In this document: positions 1 to 7,818 of the stretch, in pieces | Numbering within the stretch: the stretch's first letter is position 1 | How the letters are laid out: every line of letters begins with the position of its first letter | IMG/VR virus record: IMGVR_UViG_3300038369_000329 | Span: 1 to 21,617 of that record | Length of the DNA: 21,617 nucleotides | Reading direction: 5' to 3' (one strand) | From: a virus | The notes under the pieces: generated by a model | What the model saw: the letters and a program-made list of their open reading frames with translations, nothing else | Database searches by the model: none | What the model was told of the DNA's origin: nothing | Made by a program: the position numbers and the translations under genes

Positions 1-1
1 A

Positions 2-58
2 TTTAGAATCGAGGATGAAAGAATTGTAATAAGAAATGTCACTATTGAAAATGAATAA
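2..58 (+). CDS. C-terminal end of an upstream gene (partial)
   Basis: Reading from base 2 there is an open frame to the TAA at 56-58, giving 18 residues that end IVIRNVTIENE. The 5' part lies outside the window, so no family can be named. The frame ends just inside the start of the next small gene (ATG at 51), an overlap style typical of this genome. The stretch is too short to exclude chance, so confidence is moderate. Confidence 0.45.
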   Translation, partial: FRIEDERIVIRNVTIENE

Positions 59-302
59 ATCTTATGATGACTCTAACTGGAGAGAGGAGTATAAAGGTTA
101 CACAAATAACAAAAGATATATTGAACTACTTGAGAACGGACCTAAGAGTTTATCTCAGGCATGGTTGTTAGGTGCTCTCCATAATGAATGGAAAAAGATG
201 AAAGGATATGACAAGTTTGATCCCGATGAGAATGAAGGTCAACTACAATCTTCTTTGTCAGAATGGGAAGAAAGTATAAAAAAATATCAAAACGATAAAT
301 AA
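51..302 (+). CDS. Small conserved-type phage protein of unknown function
   Basis: The product is 83 residues from ATG 51. An in-frame ATG at 36 would add five residues. I prefer 51 because it leaves only an 8-base overlap with the upstream stop; neither start has a clear Shine-Dalgarno. The protein is charged, soluble and probably helical, with NWREEYKGYTN near the start, a GPKSLSQAWLLGALHNEWKKMKGY core and an acidic C-terminal half. It has no signal peptide or membrane segment. From memory, this NWREEYK/AWLLGA pattern recurs as a hypothetical protein in T4-like cyanophages; I know no function for it. A late-promoter-like motif overlaps its stop codon. Confidence 0.85.
   Translation: MNKSYDDSNWREEYKGYTNNKRYIELLENGPKSLSQAWLLGALHNEWKKMKGYDKFDPDENEGQLQSSLSEWEESIKKYQNDK
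294..301 (+). promoter_or_regulatory. T4-type late promoter-like motif GATAAATA
   Basis: GATAAATA matches the T4 late promoter consensus TATAAATA at 7 of 8 positions. It overlaps the stop codon of the upstream small gene and lies 20 bases before the HNH gene start. The recurrence of this motif in other gaps of the window supports it. Confidence 0.5.
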
Positions 303-321
303 AAGCAAGTCGCAAGCACGT

Positions 322-693
322 ATGAGAGTTTTATCTTCACCTCAACAGTATTTGTTCAATTTGGAAACAACTAGTTCACAAGAAGCAAAAAGGTTATGGA
401 GGCGAAAGATAAAAGAATCATGGGATTATGAATGTGCTTACTGTGGATCAGATAATCACATAACAATAGATCACATTGTTCCTCGTTCAAAAGGAGGAGC
501 AGACTTTACAAAGAATGTAGTATGCTGCTGTCATTCCTGCAATCAAGATAAGTCACATACTCCGTGGGAAGAATGGTATTTCTCTCAGGAGTTTTTTAGT
601 AATGAGAGATATGAAAAGATAAAAGAATGGATGGAACCAGACCCTCCAACTAACTTATTTGCTTATCGACCAAGACGGAATAATGCAACTTGA
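322..693 (+). CDS. HNH endonuclease (homing-type, small)
   Basis: This 123-residue protein carries a compact HNH/beta-beta-alpha-metal nuclease domain. C38-x2-C41 (ECAYC) and C70-x2-C73 (CCHSC) look like a structural zinc site. D50-H51 in ITIDHIVPRSKGG supplies the metal-binding and catalytic pair, and N65 and N74 are the following conserved asparagines. The first 30 residues are basic and may contact DNA, and the tail after residue 105 is proline-rich. Such enzymes cut DNA; freestanding phage copies are often homing endonucleases that spread themselves next to their cleavage site. The gene has no obvious Shine-Dalgarno and is followed by a hairpin with a T-run. Its place at the edge of the structural block fits a mobile insertion, though a packaging or DNA-processing role cannot be excluded. 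Confidence 0.9.
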   Translation: MRVLSSPQQYLFNLETTSSQEAKRLWRRKIKESWDYECAYCGSDNHITIDHIVPRSKGGADFTKNVVCCCHSCNQDKSHTPWEEWYFSQEFFSNERYEKIKEWMEPDPPTNLFAYRPRRNNAT

Positions 694-700
694 ATAAATA
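693..700 (+). promoter_or_regulatory. Late promoter-like motif AATAAATA
   Basis: AATAAATA, 7 of 8 matches to T4 TATAAATA, begins on the last base of the HNH stop codon. It lies upstream of the hairpin at 708-723, so a transcript from it would meet that hairpin before the gene at 752. That position lowers confidence. Confidence 0.35.
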
Positions 701-707
701 AAACATA

Positions 708-730
708 GACAGTATATACTGCCTTTTTTT
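708..730 (+). terminator. Probable intrinsic terminator after the HNH gene
   Basis: The perfect 12-base palindrome CAGTATATACTG (710-721), extended by a G-C pair after one mismatch, is followed by CC and a run of seven T (724-730). This has the shape of a short rho-independent terminator between the HNH gene and the structural block. The loop-free palindrome makes a weak hairpin, so termination may be partial. Confidence 0.5.
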
Positions 731-751
731 GGTACATACCGAATGAGTTAA

Positions 752-2638
752 ATGGCGACACCATATAGATTTAAACGCTCTGCTATAGCAGGGAAGAGAC
801 CCACTTTGGCAGATTTAGAGTTAGGAGAGATTGCTCTTAACACTTACGATGGAAAATTATACGCAGAAAGAGAGACTAATGGTGTTGGTATAGCTGATAC
901 GGTTGCATTACTTAATCCTTGGGAAGAGACATATGGTGGAGGTTCGATTGAATATGTCGGTACTGTAACTGCCACAACATATACTGGTAATCAAGTTATA
1001 GGAACACCTGCAGGTGGATTTAAGTCAGGAGCATTTACGATAAACAATACAGATCATACAAAAGACTCAATTAACGAATTAAATTTTATATTAGGAAAGT
1101 TAGTTCCTGATCCACCAACAACAATCAACAATGCAGTTGTTGATCTAACAAATGATACAGAGCATTTTCTCTGTGCTGGATTTACTCCTACAAACAATAC
1201 AGGTGGTGCTGCACCCGATCAAACTGGTACTACTTCATACGTCAGAAATACTACAAGTCAGGTAACAACTGATACTCTAACAGAATACGGACCAGGAGAT
1301 GCTGGAACTGTTAAAGGATTTATAAATGCAGTTGGTGTAGGAACAGTTGTTCTATCTACATCAAATAATGATGGAACCTATGATAAATTAGTCATTTCAA
1401 ATAATGAGGATGCATCTAATTCAACCAGAGATCCAGGTATCACATCAGAATTTTATCAGATATATGATGCGAAGTTATTAAATGCTGCATCACCTGATGG
1501 ATTTAATAAAGCATTCTTTACACAAGACTCAAGCACAACTCAATCAACCTTCTGGTATGAAGATCCAAGTACAGTAGGTGTACCTGATATGACTTTTGGT
1601 GCTGTCTCTCCACCAGGATCACCAACATTATCATATTCATCATATGTTCCTCATTATACTGAGGCATCAGGAAATGCATTCAGTTATAATATATCTGTTA
1701 CTAATGCAACTGGTGACATGTATAATAGTAATAATAATGTATTACTCACTGCTGAGAGTCAAACCACTGGATTTACCAGACCAGATGCATCTAAACTTTT
1801 CAATGAGACAAGTGTTTCTGGTGTGCAAGGATCTCATCCACCTCAAAGAAATTGGGGTGCATCAGGAACTCCTGCGATTGTAACTGCAACTCACGTTCCA
1901 AGAAACGTACACGCAACGATAACTTCAAACCATTTCCATAGATGGGATTGCACTACTCCTTATGGAAGTGATTTAAATGAAAGAGCAACATTAAGTTCTG
2001 CAGTCAACATCATGGGTACGACTGCTGACTTTACAAACAACGTTGATGAAGATGCTATTGAATGCACAGTTGGTAGTTTAACTGGTGGTTCTGCTACCAG
2101 AGTCAAGGCAGGAGCAAGTGGTGATACACCATCTCCAACCTTTGTAACTTGGGATGGTAACGCAGCGGGAACCCCTGCTGTATATGAAGCAATCGTAAGA
2201 GGTGGAGATCTACGTCACGATCAGACAAATTATGCATCTGGATATCTTCCAGCTGGTCCTAATCTATCTTCTGGTAGAAGTGGAACTCAATACTTCCAGT
2301 TCCAATTCATACAGTCTGCGATCTCTCAGTTTAACATATCATATACTGGTTCACTCGCAGGATGTTTTGTGTGTATGCCTGATAACTCTGCATGGACGAG
2401 TGGATTATCTAACACAAATGGTTGGGCAGATATGTTCCAAGCATACATCGGTGCTGGTGTACCTAATAATGCAAATCCAGGTTGTGCATCTGGTGGTGTA
2501 ATGGATACTAATGGTGGTACATTTACTTGTGTATTCGGATCAGAGTCATCTTCTAATGATAGTAATAATCGAGTTTTGATTAGATTTAAGTTAACTGATG
2601 GAAATTCCATTAGTGATATTTCATTGTCGGATACATAA
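752..2638 (+). CDS. Virion structural / tail fibre-like protein with Mtd-like N-terminus
   Basis: This 628-residue protein opens with FKRSAIAGKRPTLADLELGE followed by IALNTYDGKLY, the signature of the N-terminal domain of the phage major tropism determinant family, which trimerises and attaches receptor-binding proteins to the virion. The remainder is rich in Thr, Ser, Asn and Gly and has no membrane segment. The C-terminal 130 residues (about 495-628) form a distinct aromatic block containing FQFQFIQSAIS, GCFVCMPDNSAW and NGWADMFQAYIGAGVPNN, and end VLIRFKLTDGNSISDISL. I recall similar C-terminal blocks in cyanophage structural proteins. An upstream in-frame ATG at 743 runs straight into a stop, so 752 is the start; only a weak GAG lies upstream. 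It is probably a fibre or baseplate-associated adhesin; the exact virion position is inference. Confidence 0.88.
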   Translation: MATPYRFKRSAIAGKRPTLADLELGEIALNTYDGKLYAERETNGVGIADTVALLNPWEETYGGGSIEYVGTVTATTYTGNQVIGTPAGGFKSGAFTINNTDHTKDSINELNFILGKLVPDPPTTINNAVVDLTNDTEHFLCAGFTPTNNTGGAAPDQTGTTSYVRNTTSQVTTDTLTEYGPGDAGTVKGFINAVGVGTVVLSTSNNDGTYDKLVISNNEDASNSTRDPGITSEFYQIYDAKLLNAASPDGFNKAFFTQDSSTTQSTFWYEDPSTVGVPDMTFGAVSPPGSPTLSYSSYVPHYTEASGNAFSYNISVTNATGDMYNSNNNVLLTAESQTTGFTRPDASKLFNETSVSGVQGSHPPQRNWGASGTPAIVTATHVPRNVHATITSNHFHRWDCTTPYGSDLNERATLSSAVNIMGTTADFTNNVDEDAIECTVGSLTGGSATRVKAGASGDTPSPTFVTWDGNAAGTPAVYEAIVRGGDLRHDQTNYASGYLPAGPNLSSGRSGTQYFQFQFIQSAISQFNISYTGSLAGCFVCMPDNSAWTSGLSNTNGWADMFQAYIGAGVPNNANPGCASGGVMDTNGGTFTCVFGSESSSNDSNNRVLIRFKLTDGNSISDISLSDT

Positions 2639-2641
2639 TAT

Positions 2642-2650
2642 AGGAGAGGA
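2642..2650 (+). promoter_or_regulatory. Strong ribosome binding site that fixes a GTG start
   Basis: AGGAGAGGA sits 6 bases before GTG 2657. It is one of the few strong Shine-Dalgarno sequences in the window and is the reason for accepting a GTG start for the 1039-residue fibre gene. A near-identical TATAGGAGAG occurs before the gene at 16213. Confidence 0.8.
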
Positions 2651-2656
2651 AATTAA

Positions 2657-5600
2657 GTGTCAGCAACTACCGAACAAAAGGTTGATTTTCTACTAAAGAA
2701 AGTTGGTTTTACCTTATCAAAGACTGGATCTGTAACAGGAACTGGTTCAATAAGTGGTGGCACAACGAAAGAACCCTTTGCAGAATCTTTACCATCTCCA
2801 TTAGTTGTACCTGATAGTAGTATTTGGAATCAGAGTTTAAGTATTCCAACGACTCCACCAGGATCAGATACTGCCATAGTAAAAGTTTATAGCACTTCAT
2901 CTGCTCTACGGATGACAGCAGACAGTTCTGTCTCTGGTAGTCGTGCTTTCATTGCGTATACGACATATAATAATACATCTTCTGCACGTTTAACTGATTG
3001 GATTGACACTCAGTTTGGAACTGCTTATGTTCTTAAAGTTTATAAGGGAGATCCAAACTCTGGTGGTACTTTATTACCTGCTGGTGGTTCAGGATCTAAT
3101 GATGGATGGTTCTTTGATTATTCATCTGGTGTTCTAAACTTTAATGGATCAGGATTACCGAGTGGTGTAACTGATAGTAATATTTACATTGTTGGTTACA
3201 GATACATTGGTAGTAAGGGTGTATCATCTCCTGGTCAACTCAGTCCTACTAATCTTTTTGTTGCTGGTATCTCTACTTTTGTTGGAGTCGGTACGTTTCA
3301 AAGTGATTTATCAGTTGCTGGTCAGTTCAAGGGATATACAAATCTTGTAGCTCCACATAGTGCAACCACAAAAAACTTTACTGTTACTGTTGCAAGTAAG
3401 GATGCTTCTCACAGATATAATGGAACAGGAAGTGGTAATGCATATTTGATTGATGGCATACAAGCACCAATTTTAACTTTAACACCTGGCAGAACTTATA
3501 GATTTACGAATGATAATACAGGAAGTCATCCATTAAAGTTTTATCTTGAAGCAGATAAAACTACAAATTATACTACAGGTGTTAATTTCCAGAATACTTA
3601 TACTGAGATTACAGTAAGTGATGAGACACCAAATGTTTTACATTATCAGTGTACTGCTCATGGTTACATGGGTAATGCGATTGTCACTAACTCAAATGTA
3701 GTTAATAGTAATTACGCTGCAACTCTTCGTGGTGGATTAAATGTAAGTGGTGGTGAGACAGTTCTTTCTTCTGCTACAGTTTCTGACCTAACAGATAATA
3801 GAGTTGTTATTGCAGGAACATCTGGAGTACTAGAAGATAGTGGAAACTTAACATTCAATGGATCACAGTTAGGTATTACTGGTACTGTAAATGCTTCAAG
3901 CACAATCACTGGTACTGAGTTTCATACTGGTGCATCTGGATCAGCAATTAGAGTTACATCAAACACAATCTCAGGTCCTGCGACATTTACTCTTGACCCT
4001 GCGGCTGTTGGTGATAATACAGGTAAAGTTATAATTGCTGGTGACTTACAGGTAGATGGTACAACAACCACAGTCAACTCTACGACTGTTAATATTGTTG
4101 ATAAAAATATTCAAGTTGCAACTGGTGCTGCGAATGACGCTGCTGCAAATGGTGGTGGTATTACAATCGCATCAGGAAGTGGTAATAAGACATTCCAATT
4201 TGAAGCAACAGGGAGTAACTTAGCATCTTCTGAAAACTTAAACCTTGCATCAGGTAAAGTATATAAGATTAATAATACTGAGGTAATTTCCGCAACTCAA
4301 CTTGGTTCAACGGTTCTTGCTTCTGTGTTGACAAGTGTTGGTACATTAACTTCACTTAATGTTTCTGGTATCACTTCATTCACAAAAGTAGGTATTGCTG
4401 ATTCAATAACATTTAATCATAGTCCAGAAAATTATATTCAACATATTCCTCAATCTGGTATTGATATTGTAAGTGCAGGTAGTAACAAAGCAATAACATA
4501 CTCAGCAGATAATCATTACTTTTTAAGTGGCGATTCCACAGGAACACATGCACTATTCAATAAAAATGCATCAACTCAATTATTTTTCAATAATAATCTT
4601 AAACTAGAAACGAATAATACGGGTGCTGTTGTTACGGGTATTTTATCTGCTACATCTTTTACTGGTGATGGTTCAAACTTAAGTGGAGTACCAGCCGTAG
4701 CAAACCAAGCAAATAATAGATTAATTACCTGCACAGGAACTACAGACTCATTAAATGGTGAGTCAACTTTACTTTTTTCAAATAGTAATTTACTTATTGG
4801 TTTAACTGCATCACCTGTAAGTAGTTCAACTGAGCAAGGAGTTTTTCTCTCTGGAGCAAACTCAACACAATCCGTTATCGCCTCAGATGCAACACCATTT
4901 GTTGTTAATAGAGTTGGCACGGGGAACCAAGATAGAAACTGTATTGAATTTAGAAATAACGGAAATTTACGAGGAACTATTGGTGCGATTGGTGGATCAA
5001 ATGGAATATTTTTCCAATCTGGAGTAACTGAAAGAGCTAGAATTTCATCAGGAGGTAATTTTGGTATCTCAACTACCAATCCAACTTCAAAACTTCATGT
5101 TGTTGGTCATGCATTAGTTAGTGGTGTCACTACATCAACTGGTGGTTTTTCTGGTAACTTATCTGGCACAGCAACTCTTGCAACTGACCTCGCAATCAAT
5201 GGTACAAATCAGATTGTATATCAAGATTCAAATAATGACTCAGATGTACTACCAACAGGTAACGCAGGTCAGATACTTGCATCAAGTGGTGCAGGTGCCG
5301 CTCCACAATGGGTAAACTCTGCTCCTGCTGGTGCGATTGAGGGTATCACAATTCGTGATGAAAGCACTATCGTTGGTACAGCAAACAGTATTTCAACTAT
5401 CAACTTCATAGGTAGTGTTGTGACTGCTGATGCAGCTGCTGGTGCAGGTATTGCAACGGTGACTGTCAATGCAATCGCAGGACTAGGAATATCTGAGGGA
5501 AGTGGTAGTAAAGCAACTGGTGCTACAGGACTTGACTTTGTAGGTCCATTAATAGGTGTTGATGCATCATCTAATACTGGTATCTCTACTGTTCGTGTTG

Positions 5601-5776
5601 ATGCTTTAACAATTAAAGATGAAGGATCAACAGTCGGAACTGCAGGTAGTATCACCACAATCAACTTTGTTGGAGCTGGTATCGCTGCTGCTGTTTCAGG
5701 TGATACTGCAACTGTTACATCTGCTGGTGGTGTTACGAATGCTGATGTTGTTGCTCTGGCGATTGCTTTGGGATGA
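2657..5776 (+). CDS. Large tail fibre-like structural protein with embedded cupredoxin-like domain
   Basis: The 1039-residue product starts at GTG with a strong upstream ribosome site. Residues 1-190 form an N-terminal domain (TEQKVDFLLKKVGFTLSKTG; WNQSLSIPTTPPGSDTAIVK; a WFFDYSSGVLNFNG block) that I associate with cyanophage fibre proteins. Residues about 239-345 look like a cupredoxin fold with ligands H291 (SHPLKF), C332, H335 and M338 (CTAHGYM). A long beta-repeat shaft follows, with VDGTTTTVNSTTVNI near 470, a VTGILSATSFTGDGSNLSGV repeat at 659-678 and RARISSGGNFGISTTNPTSK near 800. Two imperfect C-terminal copies of an I(R/K)DE..TVGTA..I.TINF block lie near 896 and 983. No peptidase S74 chaperone domain is visible at the end. 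It is most likely a trimeric fibre. A perfect late promoter motif follows the stop codon. Confidence 0.9.
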   Translation: MSATTEQKVDFLLKKVGFTLSKTGSVTGTGSISGGTTKEPFAESLPSPLVVPDSSIWNQSLSIPTTPPGSDTAIVKVYSTSSALRMTADSSVSGSRAFIAYTTYNNTSSARLTDWIDTQFGTAYVLKVYKGDPNSGGTLLPAGGSGSNDGWFFDYSSGVLNFNGSGLPSGVTDSNIYIVGYRYIGSKGVSSPGQLSPTNLFVAGISTFVGVGTFQSDLSVAGQFKGYTNLVAPHSATTKNFTVTVASKDASHRYNGTGSGNAYLIDGIQAPILTLTPGRTYRFTNDNTGSHPLKFYLEADKTTNYTTGVNFQNTYTEITVSDETPNVLHYQCTAHGYMGNAIVTNSNVVNSNYAATLRGGLNVSGGETVLSSATVSDLTDNRVVIAGTSGVLEDSGNLTFNGSQLGITGTVNASSTITGTEFHTGASGSAIRVTSNTISGPATFTLDPAAVGDNTGKVIIAGDLQVDGTTTTVNSTTVNIVDKNIQVATGAANDAAANGGGITIASGSGNKTFQFEATGSNLASSENLNLASGKVYKINNTEVISATQLGSTVLASVLTSVGTLTSLNVSGITSFTKVGIADSITFNHSPENYIQHIPQSGIDIVSAGSNKAITYSADNHYFLSGDSTGTHALFNKNASTQLFFNNNLKLETNNTGAVVTGILSATSFTGDGSNLSGVPAVANQANNRLITCTGTTDSLNGESTLLFSNSNLLIGLTASPVSSSTEQGVFLSGANSTQSVIASDATPFVVNRVGTGNQDRNCIEFRNNGNLRGTIGAIGGSNGIFFQSGVTERARISSGGNFGISTTNPTSKLHVVGHALVSGVTTSTGGFSGNLSGTATLATDLAINGTNQIVYQDSNNDSDVLPTGNAGQILASSGAGAAPQWVNSAPAGAIEGITIRDESTIVGTANSISTINFIGSVVTADAAAGAGIATVTVNAIAGLGISEGSGSKATGATGLDFVGPLIGVDASSNTGISTVRVDALTIKDEGSTVGTAGSITTINFVGAGIAAAVSGDTATVTSAGGVTNADVVALAIALG

Positions 5777-5777
5777 T

Positions 5778-5785
5778 TATAAATA
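5778..5785 (+). promoter_or_regulatory. Late promoter, perfect TATAAATA
   Basis: TATAAATA is identical to the T4 late promoter consensus. It starts 1 base after the stop of the large fibre gene and 38 bases before ATG 5824, leaving room for a short leader. It probably drives the small structural genes that follow. Confidence 0.7.
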
Positions 5786-5811
5786 TCTCAACGGGGATAT
5801 TGCACCTTTTT
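5782..5811 (+). terminator. Hairpin with short T-run, possible weak terminator
   Basis: Bases 5782-5789 can pair with 5794-5801 around a 4-base AACG loop, giving eight pairs including one G-U. Five T follow at 5807-5811, separated from the stem by GCACC. The left arm overlaps the TATAAATA promoter, so the hairpin would form only in read-through transcripts from upstream. The stem-to-T-run gap weakens the case. Confidence 0.3.
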
Positions 5812-5823
5812 AAACTATAAAAA

Positions 5824-6153
5824 ATGGCTAATACTTTTAAATTAAAATCGAAAAATAATATTGGTGTATCCACAGTTGGAATATACACAGTACCTGGTGC
5901 GACAACCACAGTTATAATTGGTGTGACTTGTACGAATGTTTCAGGTCAAGGAATTAATGTTGGAATTGGAATATCAAGAGCAACAAATGGAGATGATATA
6001 AACATATTAAAGAATGTTCCTATCCCACAAGGATCTGCATTAGAAATTATGCAAGGAAATAAGATAGTTGTAGAAGCAGTCGATACAGTCACAGCATTGA
6101 GTGATGTGAATAATAGTTTAGATGTTGCCTTGACTATCATGGAGATAACATAA
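5824..6153 (+). CDS. Small virion structural protein
   Basis: This 109-residue protein (MANTFKLKSKNNIGVSTVGI then YTVPGATTTVIIGVTCTNVS) is a single beta-sandwich-like domain with alternating hydrophobic strands and a terminal LDVALTIMEIT. It has no transmembrane or signal segment. The pattern MANTFKLKSK...YTVP..TTTVIIG recurs, from memory, among small structural proteins of T4-like cyanophages. The terminal MEIT resembles the MEV endings of the downstream fibre tips and may reflect a shared last strand. It follows a perfect late promoter and sits 1 base from the next gene, so the two are probably co-translated. Its place in the virion is not evident from sequence. Confidence 0.85.
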   Translation: MANTFKLKSKNNIGVSTVGIYTVPGATTTVIIGVTCTNVSGQGINVGIGISRATNGDDINILKNVPIPQGSALEIMQGNKIVVEAVDTVTALSDVNNSLDVALTIMEIT

Positions 6154-6154
6154 T

Positions 6155-6697
6155 ATGGCACTATCAACTTCTATCACAGTTGTTACTCGAAGTGGTTTAA
6201 GTACTCATGATCATTATGATGTTAGAAATCTTTTTTCAGTTGGTGTAGCAACTTTTTCAAATTTTAAAACTGGATCTACAAACGTTCATAATATAGGAAT
6301 TGAAGCTGCTGGAATAAATGTTCTTGGCGCAGACACTCCTATTGGTTCTGGATCAACAATATATGATGATGGTGGAGCAAGGTTTAGTGGTATTGTATCT
6401 GCTACTAAATTTGTTGGTGACATATCACAAGCAACTGGTGCAGCTGCAGGATTGGGAACAGCCTTGTCTCAAACACAGACCAGTCCACTAAATAAAATTT
6501 ACTTCACTGATAATATATTAAGTATTGGTGCAACAGTAACTATTGATCCTCCTCCTTCATCAACTGTTGCTTATACAAATTACTCTGAGATAAAAATTTC
6601 AGGTGCTGATTTAATAATTAAAGATGGTGATGATTTTATTCCTGATATATTAGGATTATCAACCACCTCTTTAAGAGGAAGATACACCTACAATTAA
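6155..6697 (+). CDS. Fibre-like structural protein
   Basis: The 180-residue product begins MALSTSITVVTRSGLSTHDH and holds one truncated copy of the fibre repeat (FSGIVSATKFVGD, residues 77-89), an ALSQTQTSPLNKIYF linker and a C-terminal block ending TTSLRGRYTYN. It lacks both the MSEIRV handle and the MEV tip of the later fibres. The start lies 1 base after the upstream stop. The repeat ties it to the fibre family, but its short length suggests a connector or accessory fibre part. A CTAAATA motif follows the stop. Confidence 0.8.
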   Translation: MALSTSITVVTRSGLSTHDHYDVRNLFSVGVATFSNFKTGSTNVHNIGIEAAGINVLGADTPIGSGSTIYDDGGARFSGIVSATKFVGDISQATGAAAGLGTALSQTQTSPLNKIYFTDNILSIGATVTIDPPPSSTVAYTNYSEIKISGADLIIKDGDDFIPDILGLSTTSLRGRYTYN

Positions 6698-6705
6698 ACT
6701 AAATA
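6698..6705 (+). promoter_or_regulatory. Late promoter-like motif ACTAAATA
   Basis: ACTAAATA directly follows the stop codon and is continued by ACTAAAA. The same CTAAATAACTAAAA string occurs at 18144, and TAAATAACTAAAA at 11694, suggesting a genome-specific version of the T4 late motif. The next ATG is 16 bases downstream. Confidence 0.55.
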
Positions 6706-6721
6706 ACTAAAAAACATAATC

Positions 6722-7525
6722 ATGTCGAGATTAAGAGCAAATCAAATAACAAATGAGAATGCCAACGGTGCACCTAATTTTCCGCATGGTTTAACCGTAA
6801 CTGGTATTATCACTGCAACTAATAGTCAAACAACCTTTAGTAATATTGTTGTTGGTTCAGCAGTCACAGCAAATTCACAAGGTATAGATGTTACTGGTAT
6901 TGTAACTGCAACATCATTTAAAGGTGATGGTTCAAGTTTAACTGGTATTGATGCCACACAAATAGCAACGGGAAATACAAAGGTTCAAACTGTTGCATCT
7001 AGAATTGATAATAAGATTGATAACGTAGGAGTGCTCACTGTAACATCAGCAGGAGCTAATATCTCTGGAATCTTAACCACCAGTTATCATAAAGTTAATA
7101 GCTTCGATCTTATTGGTGCTGTTAGTATGAGAAGTTTGCATAATGTTAGTTCTTCTAGTAACATGCATAATGCTGCTGAAGATTTAAAATTTTCAACTGG
7201 AACTCATCCAGGAGCAAACACAAACGTTTATAATTCAACAAATGGCAGATATACCGCTCCAGTTCGTGGACTTTATTTGTTTATGTTGAGAGGATTACTT
7301 GATGATTCACATAGTGGTGGCGCAGCTGAACTAAAAATTTATATAAACGGTTCAAACTCTAATATCATTGTGTACTATGAAAGTGCTAATAGCAAATACC
7401 AAGCGGTTGGTTCATCTGCCATACTTAATTTAAATGCGAATGATTATTTCACCCTCTATGGTAATAGTAAATTGCACATATCCCAAGAGACACAATTTAG
7501 CTGCTGTTTATTACAAGCTTATTAA
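6722..7525 (+). CDS. Tail fibre protein with C1q-like tip domain
   Basis: This 267-residue protein has three parts. Residues 1-10 (MSRLRANQIT) are the shared N-terminal handle. Residues 23-80 hold two fibre repeats, the second being VTGIVTATSFKGDGSSLTGI at 57-76. Residues about 128-266 resemble a C1q/TNF-like trimeric jelly roll: NVYNSTNGRYTAP, RGLYLFMLRGLL, AAELKIYING, SSAILNLNANDYFTL and a terminal FSCCLLQAY. C1q-like domains trimerise and bind ligands, which suits a receptor-binding tip. An 81-residue gene follows after a late promoter-like motif and may be its partner. The C1q assignment rests on the spaced G.Y.AP..G.Y.F and L..NG patterns. Confidence 0.88.
   Translation: MSRLRANQITNENANGAPNFPHGLTVTGIITATNSQTTFSNIVVGSAVTANSQGIDVTGIVTATSFKGDGSSLTGIDATQIATGNTKVQTVASRIDNKIDNVGVLTVTSAGANISGILTTSYHKVNSFDLIGAVSMRSLHNVSSSSNMHNAAEDLKFSTGTHPGANTNVYNSTNGRYTAPVRGLYLFMLRGLLDDSHSGGAAELKIYINGSNSNIIVYYESANSKYQAVGSSAILNLNANDYFTLYGNSKLHISQETQFSCCLLQAY
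6890..6949 (+). repeat. VTATSF fibre repeat family (best copy shown; 11 copies in window)
   Basis: This 60-base unit encodes VTGIVTATSFKGDGSSLTGI. Full or partial relatives in frame lie at 4631-4690, 6383-6421, 10009-10044, 11847-11906, 12238-12276, 13289-13348, 14204-14263, 15748-15807, 15871-15930 and 18485-18532. They occur in fibre genes of different tip classes, always between the N-terminal handle and the tip. The unit is probably one turn or segment of a trimeric beta-shaft. Confidence 0.8.
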
Positions 7526-7529
7526 TCTG

Positions 7530-7537
7530 AATAAATA
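7530..7537 (+). promoter_or_regulatory. Late promoter-like motif AATAAATA
   Basis: AATAAATA lies 4 bases after the stop of the C1q-tipped fibre gene and 21 bases before ATG 7559. It matches 7 of 8 positions of TATAAATA and leaves a plausible short leader. Confidence 0.55.
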
Positions 7538-7558
7538 ATCAAAAGAATAACAAAAATT

Positions 7559-7804
7559 ATGATACATACAAGTTACTCAGTCGGAATTACAACAGCAGAA
7601 TATAAAGCACTTCAGTCCTGTATGATTGATCAGAAAGAATGGCTTACAAATGCAATTCAAGTTCGTGCAAGCATTGCAATTTCTCAAATACAAAATGCTT
7701 ATACAAATTATAAAATCAACAAAGGAGAAGCTATCACTGCAATTGGAACGACAGCTATAATCGAAGCTGCTTATGCAGAGGGTGTAGTCGGCATCGCAAC
7801 ATAA
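7559..7804 (+). CDS. Small protein, possible fibre-assembly partner
   Basis: The 81-residue product is predicted to be mainly helical: TTAEYKALQSCMIDQKEWLT, NAIQVRASIAISQIQNAYTN, then KINKGEAITAIGTTAIIEAA. This contrasts sharply with the beta-rich fibres around it. Small proteins with EYKAL...WI.NAI..RA patterns sit beside fibre genes in many marine phages as I recall, and their function is unproven. Its place directly after the C1q-tipped fibre parallels the four fibre-chaperone pairs downstream, so a chaperone or assembly role is a reasonable inference. Confidence 0.8.
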   Translation: MIHTSYSVGITTAEYKALQSCMIDQKEWLTNAIQVRASIAISQIQNAYTNYKINKGEAITAIGTTAIIEAAYAEGVVGIAT

Positions 7805-7818
7805 TAAAGGTTTAAATT

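Noticed and set aside
752-2638. Diversity-generating retroelement, suggested by the Mtd-like N-terminus
   Set aside because: There is no reverse transcriptase gene, no template/variable repeat pair and no C-type lectin variable region in the window. The Mtd-like N-domain alone is common in fibres without such systems.
4576-5079. Long minus-strand open frame (167 codons) opposite the large fibre gene
   Set aside because: It is the reverse shadow of Gly/Ser/Thr-rich coding sequence; its product is Pro/Val-rich low complexity, as expected from an antisense reading, and it has no ribosome site. Similar antisense frames at 5269-5664, 8124-8609 and 9001-9387 were dropped for the same reason.
2657-5776. 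Peptidase S74 intramolecular chaperone at the end of the large fibre
   Set aside because: The shaft motifs often precede such a domain in other phages, but the C-terminus here ends in a second TINFVGAGI block and a short tail, with no S74 catalytic motif visible.
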